A DNA stretch of 64,000 bases from Leptospira sp. Lineage in GTDB: Bacteria > Spirochaetota > Leptospiria > Leptospirales > Leptospiraceae. The DNA is taken from the NCBI GenBank assembly GCA_002786225.1, contig PEQN01000008.1, positions 24,262-88,261 of the forward strand, in the 5' to 3' direction. Under the pieces are notes generated by a model. It worked only from the letters and a program-made list of their open reading frames with translations. It was not told the origin of the DNA and ran no database searches. Made by a program: the position numbers and the translations under genes. Below, one piece after another: positions 34,978 through 43,972 of the stretch. Positions within the stretch are counted from its first letter, which is position 1. Each line of letters starts with the position of its first letter.

Positions 34978-35445
34978 TTACAAAATTGATGATTTACTAT
35001 TCTCTAATTGAGTAATTCTTTCTAATAAATTAAAAACATCGATTTTTAAAATATTTAGAGATTCGTGAGTATTGGCTAATTCTTGCCTTAAAGATTTTAT
35101 TACTTTTTCTTTTTCTTCAGCTTCTGCATTCCCAAAGATATATGTAATCTGTCTATATAACCCCCACCATTCCTCCATGCCACTTTCACCTAACTGATAG
35201 AGGATTGTGGAAAAATCTATTTCGTTACTTGATAAATAGTTAGAATAGATTTCAAAAAGTTTATTTTTAGCATCTTGACGAGAATTACTCCAAGCAAAAA
35301 ATCCCAATTCTAGCCCAGCTACTGAAAATCCTGGAGCTCCACTGGGACCATCAGATTCATAGACAAGATAATGAAGCTCAAAGTTATTATGATTTGTAAA
35401 ACCTGTAACTTTCCCAATTTCAATGATGTCCCTTAATTGTATCAT
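34978..35445 (-). CDS. Hypothetical protein with C-terminal coiled coil
   Basis: This 155-aa protein has an N-terminal beta-rich part (FELHYLVYESDGPSGAPGFSVAGLELGFF) that recalls HicB-like folds, a Trp-rich middle (SGMEEWWGLYRQITYIF) and a C-terminal heptad-like coiled coil (KVIKSLRQELANTHESLNILKIDVFNLLERITQLE). It is the first gene of the compact run 35445-33076, so the promoter should lie in the about 240 bases upstream (35446-35687). No function can be assigned. Confidence 0.55.
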   Translation of the reverse strand: MIQLRDIIEIGKVTGFTNHNNFELHYLVYESDGPSGAPGFSVAGLELGFFAWSNSRQDAKNKLFEIYSNYLSSNEIDFSTILYQLGESGMEEWWGLYRQITYIFGNAEAEEKEKVIKSLRQELANTHESLNILKIDVFNLLERITQLENSKSSIL

Positions 35446-35687
35446 TCTTTATAATTTCCTATACGGAATCTTAGTTTACCTTTATTATCTTTTCATTTCA
35501 ATAATTAGATAATAATAATAGCAATTAAAAAATATTATTTTTAATAAAATTCGAATTGAAAACCGTTCTCTATTGGATGGATTTGAAGCCTTGTTCTTTT
35601 TTTGAAACATGAACTTCTACTAATCCAGTATTATCCAACCTACCGGTCGACAAATTACACTATTTTTAGCAATTTTTGTCAACTTGG

Positions 35688-36185
35688 TTACTTAGCGCAT
35701 AGAATGAGCAAACAGCATACTTTCTTAATAAATGGAAAGATGAAATGCATAAAGAGTATTATAAACCATAAAACCATAAAAACAGAAGGGATATGCCTTT
35801 CTAATTTTCCAGAAAAATTACATTGTTTTAGGTAAAATTTATTGTCGTGATATCGGTATAGCTTCGCAACTTTGATGTATTTTTCGATGTTCTTAGCTCT
35901 CTTCATTCTTAGATCGATATATTCTTTAGTTCTTTTGCAGCTAATGAACCAAATGAAACACATTACAATATTGAAGGCTATCAGAGAAAAGAACAGGGTC
36001 TGTAACTCAATATTATCTTCTCGGAACATTTCATTATTTAAGAGAAAAGAAGATCCGGATAGAAATAATCCTTCTACGGATATAAAAAATTTTTGCTTGG
36101 TCCAGTATTGATTATCCCAATAGGTAATTTGATCGGAAACAATCTCATATTCTTTCAAGAGTATATCTTTTTTGCGTATTATCAT
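35688..36185 (-). CDS. Small four-span membrane protein (RipA/SLATT-like topology)
   Basis: This 165-aa protein has a short cytoplasmic start rich in Glu/Lys/Gln, two adjacent membrane spans (FFISVEGLFLSGSSFLL, LFFSLIAFNIVMCFIWFI), a basic loop (CKRTKEYIDLRMKRAKNIEKYIK) and two further spans at the C-terminus. Similar topology is seen in RipA-type and SLATT membrane proteins, some of which act in defence or toxin systems; the match is by shape only. It is co-directional with the 155-aa gene, 242 bases upstream of it. Confidence 0.55.
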   Translation of the reverse strand: MIIRKKDILLKEYEIVSDQITYWDNQYWTKQKFFISVEGLFLSGSSFLLNNEMFREDNIELQTLFFSLIAFNIVMCFIWFISCKRTKEYIDLRMKRAKNIEKYIKVAKLYRYHDNKFYLKQCNFSGKLERHIPSVFMVLWFIILFMHFIFPFIKKVCCLLILCAK

Positions 36186-36282
36186 TTTTTTAGATTAGTT
36201 AATAATCGGAATGAATTAAGGAAAGTTAGAGTAAATATTGAGATTTTCCCTTATTTTGGTTTCGTGAAGCAATTTTCTAAAA

Positions 36283-36453
36283 TTATGGGAAGCTACGATA
36301 TTTACTTTGTATTGGGAGGGAATCTCGGTATTCTTCCATCTCTCGATTAATTCTTACCCTAGATTCATCAACTACCTTCTTGTATTCTGGATCATCTGTA
36401 AGGACGGTCACATTTTCCTTTCCAAAGATAGTGAATAGATCTTCCAATTCCAT
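36283..36453 (-). CDS. Possible 56-aa protein
   Basis: An ATG at 36453 opens 56 codons on the minus strand with acidic-then-basic composition (ELEDLFTIFGKENVTVLTDD, then ESRVRINREMEEYR). It lies 97 bases upstream of the small membrane-protein gene on the same strand. The ribosome site (GGTGGG 12 bases upstream) is poor. It could be a small antitoxin-like gene or chance. The rest of 36186-36674 shows no other gene. Confidence 0.3.
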   Translation of the reverse strand: MELEDLFTIFGKENVTVLTDDPEYKKVVDESRVRINREMEEYRDSLPIQSKYRSFP

Positions 36454-36551
36454 AGCAAAAATTGACCCACCGATTTGAGCTTGGATCTACGTCCGCAATG
36501 ATCTTTGCATTGCAGAAACCAGAAGGCTTGGTGAGTCGTTACCAATTTAGA

Positions 36552-36574
36552 CGTTTTCAAATCGTTTGAAAACG
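36552..36574. terminator. 10-bp stem palindrome, possible terminator
   Basis: CGTTTTCAAA (36552-36561) and TTTGAAAACG (36565-36574) pair perfectly around TCG. No T-run follows on either strand, so it may be an operator or repeat rather than a terminator. It lies upstream of the lipoprotein promoter at 36628. Confidence 0.4.
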
Positions 36575-36627
36575 CTATCAATTATCTAGAGACTGAATCC
36601 CTCTCATCTAACCCCTCATTTTCCCCC

Positions 36628-36656
36628 TTGACCTTACAGGGAGTAGACTTTACCCT
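36628..36656 (+). promoter_or_regulatory. Sigma-70-type promoter for the lipoprotein gene
   Basis: TTGACC (36628-36633) and TACCCT (36651-36656) are separated by 17 bases, ahead of an AAGAGG ribosome site and the ATG at 36675. Spacing is ideal; the -10 match is only fair. Confidence 0.45.
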
Positions 36657-36674
36657 TACACAAGAGGTAACTAG

Positions 36675-37040
36675 ATGATCCGAAAAACAATAATTCCATT
36701 CATTTTACTTATGTGTCTATTAACCGGATGCGAAGAATTTGCGAATATGCAAAAGGAAAACGCCATTTTCGATGTTGCGGAGCACCAGGACATGGCCAAG
36801 TCTGAGTTTGCGAAGAGGTATAAGGATTATGGGTTTAGATGTGACCTCAAAAAAGGAATTGATTATTGCTCATTCCAAACACCCCAAGCAACAATTTTCC
36901 CTGATTTTAGAGGAGAGAGGTTAATTCATTTGTATATAACAGATATAACCAATAAACCAAAATTTGATGATAAAGGAATTTATTTTTTTAATCTACCTAC
37001 TTATCCAATAAATCAAAAAAAAGTAACGATTATAACATAA
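36675..37040 (+). CDS. Lipoprotein, frameshifted at an A8 tract
   Basis: The 121-aa frame starts with a lipoprotein signal peptide (lipobox LTGC, Cys19) and a short Cys-containing soluble domain (FRCDLKKGIDYCSFQ). Near its end it runs through eight consecutive A (37016-37023). With one extra A the frame would continue as SNDYNISYEGNVPGWKNVY to a stop at 37138, adding about 33 residues in coding-like sequence. So the present gene is either phase-variable, subject to slippage, or recently frameshifted. Its function is unknown. Confidence 0.65.
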   Translation: MIRKTIIPFILLMCLLTGCEEFANMQKENAIFDVAEHQDMAKSEFAKRYKDYGFRCDLKKGIDYCSFQTPQATIFPDFRGERLIHLYITDITNKPKFDDKGIYFFNLPTYPINQKKVTIIT

Positions 37041-37176
37041 GTTATGAAGGGAATGTTCCGGGATGGAAAAATGTCTATATCCAGTTAAAATCTCTAAAAG
37101 AAAAAGTTATAAGTAACGCCTATTTTTCCAAAGAATAATATTCATTTCGTTTATTAAATTGTAAGATATCCTGAAG

Positions 37177-37197
37177 CCTGCTTTAGCAGGTTTTTTT
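37177..37197 (+). terminator. Intrinsic terminator
   Basis: CCTGCT (37177-37182) and AGCAGG (37185-37190) form a six-pair stem with a two-base loop, followed directly by seven T. It ends the lipoprotein transcript. Confidence 0.85.
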
Positions 37198-37255
37198 ATT
37201 TCCGACTTTATAAAAAAATTCCGATATATAAAATATAAAAAATATAATTTTTATA

Positions 37256-37284
37256 TTGACAGAAAAAACATCTGCTATTAATGT
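37256..37284 (+). promoter_or_regulatory. Promoter of the small DNA-binding-like gene
   Basis: A consensus TTGACA (37256-37261) is followed 17 bases later by TAATGT (37279-37284). It lies 30 bases upstream of the chosen start codon at 37315, in a very AT-rich leader. Confidence 0.5.
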
Positions 37285-37314
37285 TACTTTATTATGAATA
37301 AGGAGGTAACGGAA

Positions 37315-37503
37315 TTGGCGGCTGATAACTTAATTCAAGTAAGATTAAATCCAGAATTAGTCAAAGATGCAAAAGTTGTTTTCGTAAAATCTTTTGAAAA
37401 AGATTATGATACGAATAATAACTTAGCAAATGAGATATTTCGATGGTTCATTGAATCTCATAAGAAAGTCGCTGATGGTGCAAAGAAGCAGAAGTCAGCA
37501 TAA
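37315..37503 (+). CDS. Small ribbon-helix-helix-like protein
   Basis: The protein is 62 aa from a TTG at 37315. An upstream ATG at 37294 is in frame, but a perfect AAGGAGG (37300-37306) lies between them, eight bases before the TTG, so the TTG is the real start. The product has a beta-strand NLIQVRLNPELV followed by two helices (ANEIFRWFIESHKK), as in ribbon-helix-helix DNA-binding proteins, and a basic tail. It has no partner gene; a toxin-like neighbour is not evident. Confidence 0.6.
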   Translation: MAADNLIQVRLNPELVKDAKVVFVKSFEKDYDTNNNLANEIFRWFIESHKKVADGAKKQKSA

Positions 37504-37733
37504 ATAATTCTTCCTGTAATTTGGTTATGTCCCAAAAAGATTTCCAAATTCTGCATTCATTTGGCAAAATAAGCTAAATGAGACAGAAAAAGTGGAAAAA
37601 CCTTAATACGACATAATATAAATTATGGGAAGTGACCATTCATTCCAGAGAGACTTCCCGGTCGGAATCAATAAAATATTTCCAGTTGGAATATATTTCA
37701 TATAAATGTAATGAAAAATACACATAAAAGTTT

Positions 37734-37762
37734 TTGACAAGATTAGAAAGAAAAAACATACT
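37734..37762 (+). promoter_or_regulatory. Sigma-70-type promoter
   Basis: TTGACA (37734-37739) and CATACT (37757-37762) with a 17-base spacer precede the lipoprotein at 37791, which has AGGAG eight bases before its ATG. The rest of 37504-37733 has no gene that I can see. Confidence 0.55.
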
Positions 37763-37790
37763 TGTATGATCTAAATTCTAGGAGAATATA

Positions 37791-38243
37791 ATGTTTCGAT
37801 TAACTACAGCAATGATGATTTTGGCTCTAGGTCTTTCATTCAATTGCGGAAAAGAAGAACCTGTTGAGGAAGCTACAGAAGAAGTATCGGCAAGTGCTGG
37901 TTCAGGAAGTGGATCTAACTCTAAAGTTAAGGCATACGAAGATTTCGTAACAAAATTTTGTGCTCTTACTGAGAAAATGAAGACTGCATCTGCTACAGAT
38001 TCTGTTGCACTAGCTAAGGACTTTGCTTCTGACTCAGCAACTTTCAAGACTATGACTACTGATATGAATGATCTGAAAGCTGCTTCTTCTGATGACCAAA
38101 AAGCAAAAATTGATGCTGCCAACAAAAAAGGAGCTGCTTGTGCTTCTTCTGCTGCGGGAACAAAAATTTCTGCTCCAGATATCAAAAAAGAAATTCCTAA
38201 AGAAATTCCAAAAAGCGTTCCAACTAAACTACCTGGAATGTAA
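37791..38243 (+). CDS. Leptospira-type lipoprotein, Ala/Ser/Lys rich
   Basis: This 150-aa lipoprotein has a signal peptide ending in the lipobox SFNC (Cys19), an acidic linker (EEPVEEATEEVSASAG), a Gly/Ser stretch, and a helical domain with two cysteines (FCALTEKMKTAS, ACASSAAG). The C-terminus is Lys/Pro rich (KKEIPKEIPKSVP). The composition resembles small abundant surface lipoproteins of Leptospira. No function is known. A hairpin with T-run at 38266-38307 follows. Confidence 0.7.
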   Translation: MFRLTTAMMILALGLSFNCGKEEPVEEATEEVSASAGSGSGSNSKVKAYEDFVTKFCALTEKMKTASATDSVALAKDFASDSATFKTMTTDMNDLKAASSDDQKAKIDAANKKGAACASSAAGTKISAPDIKKEIPKEIPKSVPTKLPGM

Positions 38244-38265
38244 GAATTTTTCTTAAAGATTACTG

Positions 38266-38307
38266 CGAGTGTAGCACAGAGTATTGCTCTATTGCTATGC
38301 TCGTTTT
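38266..38307 (+). terminator. Probable terminator after the lipoprotein
   Basis: CGAGTGTAGCA (38266-38276) and TGCTATGCTCG (38293-38303) pair in 9 of 11 positions, followed by TTTT. The stem contains two internal mismatches. Confidence 0.5.
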
Positions 38308-38392
38308 ACCACTTTCCCATTCATTTTGAATTTCCTCACTACTTCTTTATTTAGTTCTTGATTTCATCTAAAGTATATTACTAACATAAGGC

Positions 38393-39130
38393 ATGCGTAT
38401 TGAGTGGAAAATTTGTCTGACTTTTTTACTGCTTGCGATTGCATTTCGATACTCAGAATCACAAAATAAGTCTGAAACTGAAAATTCTTCACAAATCCCT
38501 TTACATAAAACTAAAAATCCTTCTGCACAGATTGATAACTATCTACAACTCGAACCAAATGTAAGCCAAAAGGATATAGCCTTACAAGAATTTGCAAGGG
38601 AAATGAGGAAGAAGGAATTATCCTACGCAGAATCCTGGATTCCCAATTATGGCGAGACTACTGCAGGACAGTCTATTCATTGGCTTATGGATTGTTCCAA
38701 TACTGCTAGGTACACTTACCAGGAAATCTACCAAAAGCAAATACCCCGAACATCCCTCGATCAGTATTTATTTGCCAAAAGGCAGAGTCTATTTTATCCT
38801 ATTGTATGGGAAAAAGAGAAAGATCTTACACGGAAGATCATATTAAAAAAACTCCAACCAGGTGATCTTCTCTTTTGGAAGAATACTACCAATGTGCACA
38901 CCAATCCACCTATTTCACATGTGATGATTTATTTGGGAAGGGATAATTCGGACAAAATGTTCATGTTTGGAGCATCAACTTCAGCAAGGTCTCAAGATTC
39001 TCAAAAATCTGGAGGAATTGGAATCTATCCTTTCGATCCCTATTCAAAAATAGGATGTGTTAAAGATTCTTTAGGAGTTTGCTCGGTCTACAGTGAATTT
39101 GTAGGATGGGCTAGACTTCAGCTGGAATGA
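38393..39130 (+). CDS. NlpC/P60-like (DUF1175-type) secreted peptidase
   Basis: This 245-aa protein has an N-terminal signal peptide (basic start, FLLLAIAF core). The catalytic Cys101 lies in HWLMDCSNTARYTYQEIY and His176 in PPISHVMIYLG, the Cys-His pair of NlpC/P60 enzymes, with KLQPGDLLFWK between them. It probably cuts or binds peptidoglycan in the periplasm. The GDLLFW motif is typical. It is monocistronic; no neighbour is coexpressed. Confidence 0.75.
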   Translation: MRIEWKICLTFLLLAIAFRYSESQNKSETENSSQIPLHKTKNPSAQIDNYLQLEPNVSQKDIALQEFAREMRKKELSYAESWIPNYGETTAGQSIHWLMDCSNTARYTYQEIYQKQIPRTSLDQYLFAKRQSLFYPIVWEKEKDLTRKIILKKLQPGDLLFWKNTTNVHTNPPISHVMIYLGRDNSDKMFMFGASTSARSQDSQKSGGIGIYPFDPYSKIGCVKDSLGVCSVYSEFVGWARLQLE

Positions 39131-39406
39131 TTTTTCCTAGGAAAAGCCAGTGGACAATTTTAAAAGAAGATTTTTCCTGGTACAAGATTTGCATAAATAA
39201 TAAGCAAAGTAGCTAATTCGTGGAACATTTGAGATTTGCTATGAGTACGAAATAAGCGAATTATGTAATTAATCAGCAATTTGCTCGCTTTCAAGGAGAG
39301 GCTAAACTCCCTCCTCCCTCAGAACAATCTTTGAATGAATATTGATTTTCGAATTAGCAATCCTTGGTAACAAGGTAATATTAAATCATAATATAAGGCT
39401 CAAACT

Positions 39407-42400
39407 ATGGATAGAATACATTCCCTACCGCAACTGCCTGCTCTTGGTCCACAAGCCCAAGGTTTGTACGATCCTGCTTTAGATAAAGATTCCTGTGGTG
39501 TTGGATTTATTGCGAATATCAAAGGAAAGCGTTCTAGAGATATCGTAGATAAAGGCATCAAGCTCATGTGCAATCTAGAGCATAGAGGTGCCGAAGGTGC
39601 AGACCCAAAAACTGGCGATGGGGCTGGTATTCTCATTCAGGTCCCAGATAAATTTTTCCGAAAAATCCTACCCTTTTCCCTGCCTCCAGAAGGAGAATAT
39701 GGTGTCGGAGTTTTATATCTTCCTCAAGATAAGGAAGTAAGAGAAGCTGTTGAGAATATTATTGAAAAAGTAATCATTGATGAAGGGGAGCATTTTCTTG
39801 GCTTTCGTACTATGCCCGTTAATCCAGAATATGCAGGCGAAGTTGCTTCCAAAACTATCCCAGTCTTCAAGAATGTTTTCATAGGCAAAAGCAAGAAAAT
39901 CAAAACCTCTGATGAATTTGAACGAAAGTTATTTCTGATTCGAAGAATCATAGACCGAAGAGTTCGCGCTGAATACAAATTAGATAGAAGCCAGTACTAT
40001 GTTCCAAGCTTTTCTTCTAGAACTATAGTATACAAAGGAATGTTACTTGGAACCCAAGTGAAGCCTTTTTATGAAGATTTAAATTCTCCTGATATTGAAT
40101 CAGCTATGTGTCTCACACACACACGTTTTTCAACAAATACTTTCCCGACTTGGGATCTCGCTCACCCCTATCGACTCATTGCACACAATGGTGAGATCAA
40201 TACTCTGCGTGGGAACATCAATTGGATGCAGGCTAGACAGATGGTTATGGAATCACCTCTTTATGGAGAGGAGCTAAAACGCATGCTCCCTATTGTCATG
40301 GAAGGCCAATCCGATACTGCTACCTTCGATACGGTTCTTGAACTTCTTTTTATGGCAGGAAGAAGCTTACCTCATGCAGTTATGATGATGATTCCAGAAG
40401 CTTGGTCCAAGAACAAAGACATGGATGAAGACCGAAGAGCATTTTATGAATACCATGCTTGCTTAATGGAACCTTGGGATGGTCCGGCTGCTATTGCATT
40501 TACAGATGGTAGAATCATTGGAGCTACTCTAGACCGCAATGGACTCAGACCAGCAAGGTATATAGTTACCAAAGATGATGAAATCATAATGAGTTCCGAG
40601 GCTGGTGTTCTGAATACCAAGCCTGAGGATATAGTTATCTCAGAGAGATTGAAGCCAGGTCGTATGCTTCTGATTGATATGGAAAAAGGGCAGATCTTAG
40701 ATGACGAAGAAATTAAGAAGCAAATATCCACCCAAAAGCCTTACAAAAAATGGGTCGATGACAACTTGATTCGTCTAAGCCATATTAGTAGCACAAATAC
40801 AGCAACCGAACCCGATCACAAAACTATTTTAGAAAGGCAAAGAGCTTTCGGTTATACGAATGAAGAAGTTTTTACTTTAATGAAGCCCATGGCTGTCAAT
40901 GGGGAGGAAGCTACGGGTTCTATGGGAGAAGACGCCGCATTGCCAGTGTTATCCGATAAACCGCAACCTCTTTTCAAGTATTTTAAACAATCTTTTGCTC
41001 AGGTTACCAACCCACCCATTGATCCTATTCGTGAAGAATTGGTTATGGAACTCACTACTTACATAGGACCTGAAAGAAATCTTCTTGCGGAGACTCCTGA
41101 ACATTGCCAAAGATTAGAACTAGAACATCCAATTCTTGGAAATGATGATTTTGAGAAAATCAAGCATATCAAAGAAGGAAAATTAAAATCCTATACTATA
41201 GAGATTCTTTTTGATCCGACCAAGAAACATGGAATGAGAAATAGTCTTGAGAAGGCTTGCAGTGAAGCGGCTGACGCTGTTCGAAAAGGATACAACCTTT
41301 TGATCCTCACGGATCGTTCTGTTTCCAAGGAAAAGGCTGCTATTCCGAGTCTACTTGCGGTTTCAGGACTTCATCACTATTTAATACGTGCGGGGCTTAG
41401 GACTAAGACTGGTATTGTTTTAGAATCAGGTGAACCAAGAGAGATAGCACATTTTGCCTTGCTCTGCGGATATGGTGCGAACGCCATCAATCCTTACTTA
41501 GCATTTGAGACTTTGGCTGATCTATCTAAGGAAGGTGTTCTCCCTGAAGTCGAATACAAACAGGCAAAGAAGAATTTTATCAAAGCAATTGGCAAAGGGC
41601 TTTTTAAAGTCTTCAGTAAAATGGGAATCTCGACTTTACAGTCCTATTGCGGAGCACAGATTTTTGAAGCGGTTGGCTTGGATTCTGAATTAGTTAATAA
41701 TTATTTTACAGGAACTGCAACTAGGATTGAAGGTCTATCCTTGGAAATGTTAGAAGAAGAAACTGTTCGACGTCATAACAATGCTTACGATAAGACATTC
41801 TTTCCTAACACTCTTGAGTCAGGTGGGTTCCACTACTATCGCAAAAACGGTGATGCTCACTTATACAATCCAATCACAGTTCACAAGTTACAGATTGCAA
41901 CTAAAGACAATGACTATAAAGTTTATAAAGAATACTCTAAATTGATTGATGAGCAGAATGATCGTTTAATTACTCTTAGAAGCTTGTTTCAGTTAGATAA
42001 TTCCAAATCAAAACCCATACCTATTGAGGAAGTTGAGTCTGCTAAGGAAATTGTAAAAAGATTCCAGACAGGTGCTATGAGTTTTGGATCTATATCCTGG
42101 GAAGCTCATACAACTCTTGCTATTGCTATGAATCGTATAGGAGCCAAATCAAATACAGGTGAAGGTGGAGAAGATCCTATTCGTTTCAAAACCATGCCCA
42201 ATGGTGATTCCATGAGATCATCCATTAAGCAAGTTGCCTCTGCAAGATTTGGTGTTACTGCGGATTATTTAGTTAATGCAGATGATCTTCAAATCAAAAT
42301 GGCACAAGGCGCAAAACCGGGTGAAGGTGGACAACTTCCTGGGCACAAAGTTGATAAATACATAGGTCAGTTGCGATATTCAACTCCTGGTGTTACCTTA

Positions 42401-43972
42401 ATCTCCCCACCTCCTCACCATGATATTTACTCTATTGAAGACTTGAAACAGCTAATATTCGACTTAAAGAATACGAACCCTAGAGCACGTGTTAGCGTAA
42501 AATTAGTTTCTGAAATCGGAGTAGGAACCGTAGCTGCAGGAGTAGCAAAGGCTCGTGCAGATCATATTTTAATTGCAGGACATGATGGTGGAACGGGAGC
42601 CTCTCCTATTTCTTCTATTCATTACGCTGGAACTCCTTGGGAAATAGGTCTTTCCGAAACTCACCAAACTTTGGTAGCGAACGGTTTGAGAGATAGAGTT
42701 TATTTAGCTGTTGATGGTAAAATCATGACTGGTAAGGATGTAATTATCGGAGCCTTGTTAGGTGCTGAGGAATTTGGTTTTGCGACATCAGCTCTAGTGA
42801 CTATGGGTTGTATCATGATGCGGAAATGCCATTTAAATACCTGCCCTGTTGGAGTTGCTACCCAGGATGAATTCTTAAGATCTAAATTTATGGGTAAACC
42901 AGAGTATGTTGTAAATTTTATGTTCTTCATAGCTGAAGAAGTAAGAGAGTATATGGCTGCACTCGGATTTAAATCTTTCAAAGAAATGATAGGACATGTT
43001 GAAAAAATAAAATTTAACCGACCACACCACCATTGGAAGGCTAGAGGACTTGATTTTTCCAAAGTATTGCATAAGCCAGTAGCGAATTTCCCAACTGAAT
43101 TGTATAGAACCAAGGAACAAAACCACGGACTAGAAGAGCAAGTAGATAATGAAATGATTCGTAAATCGCGGGCAGCCATTGATTACAAACAAAAAGTAAA
43201 ATTCTCAATGGAAGTGATCAATTTGAATCGAACTATTGGCGCCATGCTTTCTGGGGAAGTTGCCAAGAAGTATGGAAATGAAGGCCTTCCTGAAGACACA
43301 ATTGAAGTTGATTTCACAGGAACAGCAGGTCAATCTTTTGGAGCCTTCCTCTCTAGAGGAATGCGATTCAATATGAATGGTCAGGCAAATGATTATGTTG
43401 GTAAGGGATTGTGTGGTGGGAAAATTATCGTGAATCCAGATAAGGCAATCAAATATGACCCAACTGAAAACATCATCATTGGGAATACTTGCTTTTATGG
43501 AGCAACAAGCGGACAAGCCTTCATTCACGGAATTGCAGGTGAAAGATTTGGAGTTAGGAATTCTGGAGCTGAAGTTGTTGTGGAAGGTGTGGGCGACCAT
43601 GGTTGTGAATACATGACCGGGGGAAGGATGATTATCCTTGGAAGGACAGGACGTAATTTTGCAGCAGGGATGTCTGGAGGAATTGCTTATGTTTGGAACC
43701 CTGAGAAAAGGTTTGAGAAACTTGTGAACAGTGAGATGGTGGACTTAGATCCTATGGTAGAGGAAGAAGATATTCACTATCTAAAATCTATGATACAATC
43801 CCATTTTGATTACACATCTTCTAAGCGCGCAAAGAGTATTCTAGATAATTGGTCTCAGGAAATAAAGAATTTCATAAAAGTTATTCCACGAGATTATAAA
43901 AAGGCATTAGCTAGTCAAAAAGCTGAGGATTCTAAACCAGCAAGTAAAGAAGGAGTCGCATTACATGGGTAA
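39407..43972 (+). CDS. gltB: Glutamate synthase, large subunit
   Basis: This 1521-aa enzyme makes glutamate from glutamine and 2-oxoglutarate. The N-terminal glutamine amidotransferase has its nucleophile at Cys30 (DKDSCGVGF), so a 29-residue propeptide is probably removed. The central and synthase domains follow, with the 3Fe-4S motif C-x5-C-x4-C in MGCIMMRKCHLNTC and FMN-site segments (AGHDGGTGASP). The C-terminal beta-helix carries GGRMIILG repeats. The stop overlaps the gltD start by 8 bases. Confidence 0.97.
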   Translation: MDRIHSLPQLPALGPQAQGLYDPALDKDSCGVGFIANIKGKRSRDIVDKGIKLMCNLEHRGAEGADPKTGDGAGILIQVPDKFFRKILPFSLPPEGEYGVGVLYLPQDKEVREAVENIIEKVIIDEGEHFLGFRTMPVNPEYAGEVASKTIPVFKNVFIGKSKKIKTSDEFERKLFLIRRIIDRRVRAEYKLDRSQYYVPSFSSRTIVYKGMLLGTQVKPFYEDLNSPDIESAMCLTHTRFSTNTFPTWDLAHPYRLIAHNGEINTLRGNINWMQARQMVMESPLYGEELKRMLPIVMEGQSDTATFDTVLELLFMAGRSLPHAVMMMIPEAWSKNKDMDEDRRAFYEYHACLMEPWDGPAAIAFTDGRIIGATLDRNGLRPARYIVTKDDEIIMSSEAGVLNTKPEDIVISERLKPGRMLLIDMEKGQILDDEEIKKQISTQKPYKKWVDDNLIRLSHISSTNTATEPDHKTILERQRAFGYTNEEVFTLMKPMAVNGEEATGSMGEDAALPVLSDKPQPLFKYFKQSFAQVTNPPIDPIREELVMELTTYIGPERNLLAETPEHCQRLELEHPILGNDDFEKIKHIKEGKLKSYTIEILFDPTKKHGMRNSLEKACSEAADAVRKGYNLLILTDRSVSKEKAAIPSLLAVSGLHHYLIRAGLRTKTGIVLESGEPREIAHFALLCGYGANAINPYLAFETLADLSKEGVLPEVEYKQAKKNFIKAIGKGLFKVFSKMGISTLQSYCGAQIFEAVGLDSELVNNYFTGTATRIEGLSLEMLEEETVRRHNNAYDKTFFPNTLESGGFHYYRKNGDAHLYNPITVHKLQIATKDNDYKVYKEYSKLIDEQNDRLITLRSLFQLDNSKSKPIPIEEVESAKEIVKRFQTGAMSFGSISWEAHTTLAIAMNRIGAKSNTGEGGEDPIRFKTMPNGDSMRSSIKQVASARFGVTADYLVNADDLQIKMAQGAKPGEGGQLPGHKVDKYIGQLRYSTPGVTLISPPPHHDIYSIEDLKQLIFDLKNTNPRARVSVKLVSEIGVGTVAAGVAKARADHILIAGHDGGTGASPISSIHYAGTPWEIGLSETHQTLVANGLRDRVYLAVDGKIMTGKDVIIGALLGAEEFGFATSALVTMGCIMMRKCHLNTCPVGVATQDEFLRSKFMGKPEYVVNFMFFIAEEVREYMAALGFKSFKEMIGHVEKIKFNRPHHHWKARGLDFSKVLHKPVANFPTELYRTKEQNHGLEEQVDNEMIRKSRAAIDYKQKVKFSMEVINLNRTIGAMLSGEVAKKYGNEGLPEDTIEVDFTGTAGQSFGAFLSRGMRFNMNGQANDYVGKGLCGGKIIVNPDKAIKYDPTENIIIGNTCFYGATSGQAFIHGIAGERFGVRNSGAEVVVEGVGDHGCEYMTGGRMIILGRTGRNFAAGMSGGIAYVWNPEKRFEKLVNSEMVDLDPMVEEEDIHYLKSMIQSHFDYTSSKRAKSILDNWSQEIKNFIKVIPRDYKKALASQKAEDSKPASKEGVALHG

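Noticed and set aside
35602..36350. Plus-strand ORFs opposite the small membrane protein
   Set aside because: They have no ribosome site, and the opposite strand has coherent membrane segments.
36453..36545. Larger gene upstream of the 56-aa frame on the minus strand
   Set aside because: Stop codons interrupt each frame, and no family resemblance could be supported.
42700..43600. Minus-strand ORFs within gltB
   Set aside because: They are shadows of the strongly conserved gltB frame.
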